This document shows, one piece after another, positions 56,320 through 64,000 of a stretch of 64,000 bases of DNA. A program made the translations under genes and the position numbers. Location of the stretch: assembly GCA_951799425.1 (NCBI GenBank), contig OX637393.1, forward strand, positions 16,945,744 through 17,009,743, written 5' to 3'. The notes under the pieces are model-generated. The model was given only the letters and a program-made list of their open reading frames with translations, was not told where the DNA came from and made no database searches. Source of the stretch: Ilex aquifolium (Eukaryota; Streptophyta; Magnoliopsida; Aquifoliales; Aquifoliaceae). The number at the start of each line of letters is the position of its first letter. Positions within the stretch are counted from its first letter, which is position 1.

Positions 56320-57998
56320 TGAGTATCAAATATTGCATATTTTGTATCTTTTTTGCATCTTCATGTGCTTGTTTTTGTGGTGGAAATTGGGGGAAATGTG
56401 TTTAATCTAACATTTAATGGAGTTTTGTGTGTTTGTAGGTAAAGAGTAGGTAAGGGCGTGCATTAAACCTCCCATCAAGTGCTTGAAGGCAATGTTGAAG
56501 AAGAGATGGCTTAACGGATAGCCCGGAACACAAAGAAGCCAAGGAAATTCTAAGAAAGGAGAAAACCTACCTGTAGAAGTGCAGCAAAACCTACCGGTAG
56601 GAGTTCAGCAAAACCTGTTGGTAGCAGTCCTAAAACCTATCGATAGGAAAAGTGCACTGGAAAATTCCTACCTCAGCACCTACCTCAAAACCTACTGGTA
56701 GAAATTCACTACTGGACAAAACCTACCAGCAGGTTTTTCCTAGATTTGCCAACTGCCTGCCACACTACTCCACCTTATCTATGGGCCTAGCTCTGCTAAT
56801 CCAGACTACGTCCTGACACATTTTACATTGCAAGATGCTCTCCTTGCCCCAAGATATTAGATTGAAAATGAGAGAAGAGGGAAAGAGAAGAGAGAGCAGA
56901 TGAGTGGTTGGGGGAAGCATGGAAGAGGCAATGATGGGCTTGTGGTTGCTTGTAGCAATACCCATATCCCTTCAAATCATAGCAAGTTAGATCTCACAGA
57001 CCAAGAGAGGGTTATGGATGAATTTTGACATGCTCTTGCCAATTATTCAGTTTTTACACAAGTTAGAGAGAGAAGCTCCAAGGAAGAAGATGAAGTTTTA
57101 GAGGGAGAGAGTAAGGTTTTTGCATTTCCTCCACCATTTCAATTGTAGTAAGCTTTAAATCACTTGTAATCTTTACATCTTGCACTTTAATCTCATTTAT
57201 TTCAAGTGTAATCAAGTCTAACTTCATGTTCTTGTATTTCCATGTTCACATTTGGGTTTTTCTTTCCAAGCTTTGTATTTTGGGTATGAAATGAAATTGC
57301 TTTTGCAGTTTAACTTTTTCTTGCATCAATACATGTTTAATGCTTCATTTCATTACCATGTCTCTTTACATTGCGTTTGTTCTTCCTTTGAATATGAGTA
57401 GCTAAAATTTTAGTTGGCTAATCCAAGGGGAATTTCCTCTTGGGTATGTGAAATCAACTCTCTTCCATTCTTCCTCATAGTGTAAAGTGCTTGGTTTGAC
57501 TAGGTTCAGTGCGGATACACCGTAGACTTGTTACGGGGTATGCTTGAACCTCCACCTCCACATTAGTCCCTCACTTCCTACGAATCAATCAAACACCAAG
57601 ACACCATCGGTTGAATGAATTGAGCTGATTTGACATTTCCATTGGAATAACCTCTTTGGATTAGCCAACCTTACTTTCTTACATTTTTATCAAAACACCA
57701 CTTACTCAAAAGATTTTCTCATTTTCATTTCTTTACAAATCACCCTTCACAACAATTTGACCTACATTCCCTGAGGTGACGACCTTGAAATACCCATTCC
57801 AAGTAAAACATGATATTGCAAGTCTATCTTCACTTGGAGAGCACTTTTTTGTACACACACACGTTTTCATTCTCACACACACGATTTTTTCCATTTCTTG
57901 CATCGAACCTGAGGGAGAGTGACACTCACCTACTCGTATAATCCATATACACACAACCGGGATCATGTTTGGAGATTAGGGTGAACTGGAATCAAGCA
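56320..57998 (+). repeat. Athila-3 5' LTR
   Basis: Begins TGAGTATCAAATATTGC and ends GGAATCAAGCA, the same terminus as the Athila-2 LTR (CATCAAGCA). It carries the AACCTACCGGTAGGTT array and shares a segment around TTGGCTAATCCAAGG (about 57414-57430) with the Athila-2 LTR. Confidence 0.85.
56562..56736 (+). promoter_or_regulatory. Athila-3 LTR palindrome array (AACCTACCGGTAGGTT core)
   Basis: Six degenerate dyads: AAACCTACCTGTAG, AAACCTACCGGTAGG, AAACCTGTTGGTAG, AAACCTATCGATAGG, AAACCTACTGGTAG and AAACCTACCAGCAGGTT. No clear TATA box directly follows. Confidence 0.7.
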
Positions 57999-58001
57999 TT
58001 T

Positions 58002-58020
58002 TGGCGCTGTTGCCGGGGAA
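58002..58020 (+). promoter_or_regulatory. Athila-3 primer-binding site
   Basis: TGGCGCTGTTGCCGGGGAA, three bases after the LTR end; one change (GCT for GCC) from Athila-1. Confidence 0.9.
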
Positions 58021-58154
58021 GGCTAAGCGTTGAATTAGAAGGTGATTCGGACAACAAAGGTAAGTCCCGTGATTCTCATCACGGGCCAAGGTACGTTGCT
58101 CCTTTGTATATATTGTGTATATTTTTTCCTTTCATTTGTAGATAGTGTTTTTGT

Positions 58155-61100
58155 ATGTGGGGACGGGACGATCAAAATAGATTAGTGAGACGTGCCCTAG
58201 GACCAAACATGAATCTAGACCAAGACCCACCCGCAGATGCCGAAGACAACTTCAGGGATGATGGTGCTAATATTCCAAGGGGCATGAGAATGCAAAAACC
58301 TAGAATGCCAAACCCCCGAATGCAATTTCCCCCTCCAAGAAATGAGGGAAATAATATCCCAATTGATCATCCGGCGAGGTCAATGAAGGATTATCTCCAA
58401 CCAACCCGAAGCACCACCCCTCGTGCATACTTCTACTGGTCCAAGCCCATGGCTTCCTTGTGAAACAGGGAATGTTACAACTATTTCCTCAATTCCATGG
58501 AATTGAAGAGAAAATCCTTATTTGCACATTAAGGAATTTGTTGCAACATTCATCACAAATCATGTCATGGAAGACATAGCACACATGAAATTATTTCCCT
58601 TCTCCCTCAAAGACAAATTCAAAACTTGATTGAACTCATTGAAACCCCGATCGATAAGTTTTTGGGCACAAATGCTTTCCGAATTTTTAAACAAATTTTT
58701 TCCGGTGCCCTAGACCACTGCTCTTAGGAAACAAATTCAAACTTTTTCAGAAAAATCCAATGAGCAGTTTTATCAATGTTGGGATCAATACAAGGAATTG
58801 CTACAATCCATTCCACATCATGGATTCGAACCATGGCAATTGGTGAGTTTCTTCTATGAAGGAATTACACCGGGCCATCGACAATTCATAGACATGATGT
58901 GCAATGGAGAGTTTCTAAACAAGGATCCCGATGAGGCCCTTGAGTACTTCAATACATTGGCATAAAATACTCAATCATGGGATATCACGGATCCCGCCGA
59001 TGTGCCAAGGTGCTCTCTGAGTAGTCAACCAAGTGGGGGAGGGATGTATAATTTGCGTGACCAAGAAGACTTGCTTGCCAAAATCACAAAATTGTCCCGC
59101 AAGGTGGAGAGTCTAGAGGTGAATAGGTGGCATAAGGTGTCTAACATTGCCAAGGCCGGGAGTATTGCTCTATATGTGAAAGTGTTGAGCATTCTATCTC
59201 GGAGTGCCCAAACATTCTGACACTCAAAGTGGTTTATCATGAGCAAGTGAATACTTGCTTGCTCGATACCGTTGTAGTATATCCTAACCTCCGAACATCA
59301 TCCCTCAATGCGTATAGTCTATGTGTGGAGGGGAGTGTCACTCTCCCTTGGAATGATGTCAAAAGAAAGGGCAACGAAATGGTGGAATGAATGAAATGTG
59401 TGTGTGTGTGTGTGAACAAAAGTGCATCCCAAGCGCAAGAAGACTTTTGTGTGTCGTGTTTTACTTGGAACCATATTCCAAGGTCGTCTCCTCAGGGAAG
59501 GAGGTGAATTGTGTAGAAGGTAATTTTGGTGAAAGAAAAGTGTAAAATCTTTTGTTTGAAGTTGGTTTGTGATTTGTGTTGTGATAAAATTGAAATGGGA
59601 AACAAGTGTTGGCTAATCCGAAGGGTTCACTCCAATGGGAATGCCAAGTCGACTCGAACCCTTCCTCCAATGGTGCATAGATGAACGATTGATTCGTGGG
59701 AAGCGAGGGACGAGATGGAAGTGAGGATCCTAGAATAACCCGTGACAAGTCTACGGGATATCAAAGACTCACACCATGTCCTTACTCAACTCAGTTAAAC
59801 CGAACCATCGTACACCGAGGGGAGGAAAGAAGATGAGTTGAAATGGCATACCCAAGAGGAGGTCTCCCTTGGATTAGCCAACTTAAAGACTTAGCTACTC
59901 ATTCTTAAGGTAAAGACAACAATGTAATGAGAAGACATTATGAAGAAATGAAGATTGGAGCTAAGCATAAACGAAATGCACCAATATAAGTTCCGGATAA
60001 TTTATACATGTCCATCACCTCTTGCTAAAGAGTGAATGAGAAACTACTCACTCTTCATGGCTTTGGTAAAGCTAGAAAAGTGGGTGATGCTCATCCCTCC
60101 AAGTAGAGGAGTTACAAGGTAAAAACATATTACACAAGGAGCCGATCTTTGACAAAGAATGAGTGAATCACATTCCACCCTTCACGGCTTTGGTAAAGCT
60201 CTAGAAAAGTGGCTCAAACAATGAAAGTAAAAGAAAACAATAATACAATAAAAGAAAGCAATACTTAAATTAGAAGAAATCAATTAAAAGAAAGCAATAA
60301 TACAATAAAAGAAAGCAATTACTTTTGGAGGGTTTTCCACAACCAAAAAGATGATCTTTACAAGCCCCCAAGGGGTGATATTTATAGGCAACCAAAAGAT
60401 GTCCTTTACAAGCCCCAAAAGATGCCCTTTACAAGCCCCAAAAAGAGCTTGAATTACGCTTCGATCCCCCTTTATTTTGAGCTTTAATAATTGGCACCAT
60501 ATAATTTGTAGCTTTGATAATTGGCTCCCCAGTAATTTGTAACTTTGACACAATTGGCTCCCCAGTAATTTTGACGCACAAAACCCTGAAAAGAACAACA
60601 ATTAATGCATTATTCCTAATTCACACACTAACCCTAATTTGACTTACTTTGAGTAGTTTAACTTTGTTTTACTAACACAATTGACCTATTAACTTAATTA
60701 AATTATGCATTAATTAGGGTTAATCAATACTTTCAACCAAAGTAGGCAATCATTCTCTCTACATTCCAATACATATAATCTGGGTTGGAGCAATCACCTG
60801 AACTTTAGTTGGAAGAATGACTACCTTACTCCTCATGGGTCTAGCTCATTGTCGCCTCCCATTCCACCCAAGCAAAACCAATCATACTATGGTCATGGTC
60901 CCTCGTCTAGCTCCCAATACCCACGGTCCAATCAACAAGGGTTTTTCCAAAACCCATCTCAACAAGGGTTTGGTCAACAAGGACCATCCAACTCACCCAC
61001 CTACCAACCTCCTCACAAAAGGAATTTGGAGGATGTCGTGTACTAATTCATTCAAAGCCAAACAACAGTCAACAACCAAACCGTCGCCGCTTTTAATGAT

Positions 61101-61175
61101 ATCCAGACTCAAATCACTAAATTGACCAATGTCATAGGGTCGTCCCAACAAGAGAAAGAGAAATTTCCCGCTTAA
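58155..61175 (+). pseudogene. Athila-3 gag, split by a solo LTR
   Basis: Starts at ATG 58155 (MWGRDDQNRLVRRALGPNMN), closely similar to Athila-2 gag. The capsid continues with KLFPFSLKDKFKT, FYQCWDQYKELLQSIPHHGF and FIDMMCNGEFLNKDPDEALE, with several in-frame stops. The zinc knuckle CSICESVEHSISEC is present but shifted out of frame near 59163-59210. The reading stops at EQVNT where the solo LTR is inserted (59256-60726) and resumes FNQSRQSFSLHSNTYN at about 60732. It ends KFPA* at 61175. Confidence 0.85.
59256..60726 (-). mobile_element. Mosaic Athila-type solo LTR in Athila-3 gag
   Basis: 1471 bp between perfect ATACT duplications (59251-59255, 60727-60731). On the minus strand it begins TGATTAACCC and ends CGAGCAAGCA. 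Its 3' half (59280-59930) resembles the Athila-2 LTR; its middle (around 60020-60060) resembles the Athila-1 LTR (AAGAGTGAGTAGTTTCTCAT). A TATA box lies at 60379-60386 (minus strand). Upstream of it are direct repeats of about 34 bp containing AATTGGCTCCCCAGTAATTT (60480-60575). Confidence 0.85.
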
Positions 61176-61206
61176 CCCCAAGAAAACCCAAGGGGTCAGC
61201 ATGTGA

Positions 61207-63741
61207 TTGAGTTGTCCGAGTCCACCAAGGAGAGTTGTGAGTAACTCAAGGTGGTTACCACCCTTAGGAGTGACAAACAAATCAATAAAACCATTTTTCC
61301 AAAAGTCTCACCCAAAGCCACTTTGGCACATGATAAAGAGACTAAGGGCAAACTCCGAGAAGGGTGAGACACTTGAAAAGTTTTTTTTTTTTTATTTGAA
61401 TGTGCATGATTGTCCTATTTCGGCCCCTTTTCTCCAATGTTTGAAGCCATTGGCTAAACTTGCTAGCTATTCAGATATCATTGAAATTTTTAAGCAAGTG
61501 AAGATAAACATTCTGCTCCTTGATGCCATCAAGCAAATACCTTCATGTGCAAAGATTTTGAAAGACTTGTGTACTGTGAAGAGGAAGATGAATGTGCATA
61601 AGAAGACATTTCTCACGGGGCAAGTGAGTTCCATTTTGAGGACCAACACACCACCTAAGTTCAAAGATCCTGGCTGCCCTACCATTGCTATAACCATAAG
61701 GAATTGTTGGGTGGAGCAAAAACTTCTAGACTTGGAAGCAAGTGTCAACCTCCTACCCTTTTCGGTGTACCAACAATTGCAACTTGAAGAGTTGAAACCA
61801 ACTCCAATCACTCTTCAATTGGTGAATCAAAGTGTTAGAACACCAAGGGGAGTAGTTGAGGATGTTTTAGTTCAAGTAGACAACTTCTATTTTTCCGTTT
61901 ATTTTATTGTACTTGATACTCATCCGGTTTCTAATCCAAGTTCACAGATTCCTATCATACTAGGTAGGCCTTTCCTTGCTACATCTAATGCTATGATAAA
62001 TTGCAAGAACAGACTAATGAAGCTTACCTTTGGGAACATGATGATAGATCTTAATGTGTTCAACTTGTGCAAGCAACCAGGTGATGATGAGGAAGTGCAC
62101 GAGGTCAATCGGATTGACACATTGGTGGAGGACCATATGGAGCTACTTTGCAATTCAAAGTTGGAGGAGGAAGAGTTTATTGATGATAAGGAGTCAGAAA
62201 CTATGCAAGGGATAGGAAATTGGGTCCCGACATTTGAGAAACTTGCACAACAAGAGAAGAAAGTTTTCCCATCAACCATACAAACACCAATCTTGGAGTT
62301 GAAGCCACTATCTTCTACACTCAAGTACGCATTTCTAGGGGAGCACAAGACATATCCGGCGGTGATAAGCTCTTCCTTGGAGCCGAGGTAAGAAGAGGAT
62401 TTATTGCAAGTGTTGAGGAGGCATAAGGGAGCAATCGGTTGGACAATTGCCGATATCAAGGGGATTAACCCCCTTATTTGCACTCAACGAATCTATTTAG
62501 AGGAAGACTCCAATCCGTCTCGACAACCACAAAAGAGGCTAAATCCTATCATGAAGGACGTGGTAAGAGATGAAGTGCTCAAACTACTTGATGTGGGCAT
62601 TATATTTGCAATTGCCGATAGTAAATGGGTTAGTCCCACTCAAGTAGTGCCAAAGAAGTTAGGGGTCACTGTCGTAGCAAATGAGGAGAATGAGTTGATT
62701 CCGACAAGGGTGGTCACCAGTTGAAGAGTTTGTATCAACTATCGAAAACTCAACTCATGTACAAGAAAATATCATTTCCCCTTGCCATTCCTTGACCAAG
62801 TGTTGGAGAGAGTTGTCGGTCATCTTTTTTATTGCTTCTTGGATGGCTACTTCGGCTATAACCAAATAGAGATTGCAGTGGAGGACCAAGAGAAGACAAC
62901 ATTCACGTGCCCTTTCGGTACCTTTGCCTATCGCCAAATGCCATCCGGGTTGTGTAATGCCTCGAGAACTTTTCAGAGATGCATGATGAGAATTTTTAGC
63001 GATATGGTGAAAAAAATTGTGGAAGTATTCATGGATGAATTTTTAGTGTTTGGAGACTCATTCGAGGGTTGTTTGAAAAATTTGGAGCGAGTGCTAGAAA
63101 GATGTGAAGAAAAGAACTTGGTGCTAAATTGGGAGAAGTGCCACTTCATGGTGACCCAAGGGATTGTGCTTAGGCACATCGTGTCCGCGGAGGGGATTGA
63201 AGTAGACAAATCCAAGGTGGAAGCGATTTTCAACCTCCCCACTCCGAAGGTCGTCAAGGATATCAGGTCATTTCTTGGCCATGCCAGTTTTTATCGTAGA
63301 TTCATGAAAGATTTTAGTGCATTGGCAAGACCCTTGACTAATTTTCTAGCAAAGGATGTTCCCTTTGTGTGGTCGGATGGTTGTGAGACATCTTTTAAAA
63401 AACTAAAAAGCATGCTCACTTCACCTCCAATCGTGTGACCTCCCAAATGAGAACTACCATTTGAGCTCATGTGCGACGCGAGTGATTACGCGGTTGGCGT
63501 AGTGCTTGGTCAAAGGGAATAAAAAGGTCATATGTAATATACTATGCTAGCAAGACTCTAAATGTAGCACAAATGAATTACACTACCACCGAAAAAGAGT
63601 TGCTAGCCGTAGTATTTGCACTGGAAAAATTTAGGTCTTACATCATTGGTTCGCCTATTGTAGTCTACACTAATCACTCTGCATTGAATTATTTGTGGTC
63701 TAAGCAGGACGTGAAACCGAGACTCATTAGGTGGATCCTCT
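61207..63741 (+). pseudogene. Athila-3 pol: protease, RT, RNase H start
   Basis: The linker VKINILLLDAIKQIPSCAKI leads to protease LLDLEASVNLLPF (near 61725-61765), in which the DLGA active-site box reads DLEA. RT runs from about 62500 (VVRDEVLKLLDVGIIFAIAD) through FLDGYFGYNQIEIA to the catalytic box near 63030, which reads FMDEF rather than FMDDF. RNase H (MCDASDYAVGVVLGQ, TTEKELLAVVFALEKF) is cut near 63741 by another LTR. Stops occur after EPR near 62391, after VVTS near 62724 and after SPPIV near 63438. Confidence 0.9.
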
Positions 63742-64000
63742 GATTGATTGAAAACGGTGTTATCCCCAACCCCTAAACATCACCATTTGACATGTGTATA
63801 TGACTTATGTGTGAAAGGGAGTGTCACTCTCCCTTGGGGTGATGCAAGAGATTAGTCAACAACAGATTGGTGGAAAATGGAATGAACAAAATGTGAAATG
63901 AAATGTGGGTGTGTGAACAAAAGTGCTCCCCAATCGCAAAGAGTCTTTTGTGTGTCGATGTTTTACTTGGAAGAGTATTCCAAGGTCGTCTCCTCAGGGA
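63742..64000 (-). mobile_element. Athila-type LTR inserted in Athila-3 RNase H (partial)
   Basis: After GTGGATCCTC the sequence changes to TGATTGATTGAAAACGGTG, then GGAGTGTCACTCTCCCTTGG as in the Athila-2 LTR (39720-39740). On the minus strand this is the 3' end of an LTR. It runs off the window. Confidence 0.7.

Larger units (their letters stand above)
56320..64000 (+). mobile_element. Athila-3, 5' part of an Athila-type element
   Basis: 5' LTR, primer site, gag, protease, RT and part of RNase H on the plus strand, running off the right edge. The left flank is TATAA (56315-56319). It is inserted in the Tekay integrase and itself carries two LTR insertions (59256-60726 and from about 63742). 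Confidence 0.85.

Overview
This window is plant nuclear DNA, most likely from a eudicot. The evidence is an intron-containing splicing-factor gene of plant type, AT-rich spacers with (GA)n microsatellites, and dense nested LTR retrotransposons of lineages known only from plants (Athila-type and Tekay-type Ty3, SIRE/Maximus-like Ty1). I cannot name the species.

Layout. 1-11.4 kb is spacer holding small DNA-transposon remnants: a candidate Mutator-like element at 2862-3810 with a 9-bp target duplication, inside a larger inverted-repeat element at 2322-4234. It also holds a low-complexity GTGTATTAG tract and microsatellites. 11.4-14.4 kb holds the only intact host gene, a homologue of SF3A1 (U2 snRNP SF3a complex), predicted at 813 aa from two coding exons. 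14.4-19.0 kb is unassigned spacer. From 19.0 kb to the end everything visible is transposable-element DNA.

The transposon block is one nested stack, readable from target-site duplications and interrupted reading frames. A decayed plant-mobile-domain gene (18978-19686) is cut by an LTR (19687-20416). Next to it lies a minus-strand Ty1/copia element (20417-24127). The copia pol is cut by a minus-strand Tekay chromovirus, whose 3' LTR (24128-55761) is split by two complete Athila-type elements, Athila-1 (+, 25366-38618) and Athila-2 (-, 39646-55614). Athila-2 contains a 2.4-kb Tekay-type solo LTR (49106-51502, duplication ACCGA). The Tekay integrase is cut again by Athila-3 (+, from 56320), which carries a solo LTR in gag (59256-60726, duplication ATACT) and another LTR in RNase H (from about 63742). 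All retroelement proteins are interrupted by stops, frameshifts or insertions.

The most interesting signal is regulatory. Most of the LTRs carry an array of 14-16-bp palindromes centred on CpG, with a core particular to each element. In the three elements that carry a third ORF after pol (the copia element, Athila-1, Athila-2), a second array with the same core as that element's own LTR lies just upstream of the third ORF. In the copia element and Athila-1 both arrays are followed by a TATA box. The third ORFs resemble one another across Ty1 and Ty3 elements. This suggests an element-specific module: ORF3, its own promoter, and dyad operators shared with the LTR. A self-recognising DNA-binding or anti-silencing protein is one hypothesis; nothing here proves it.
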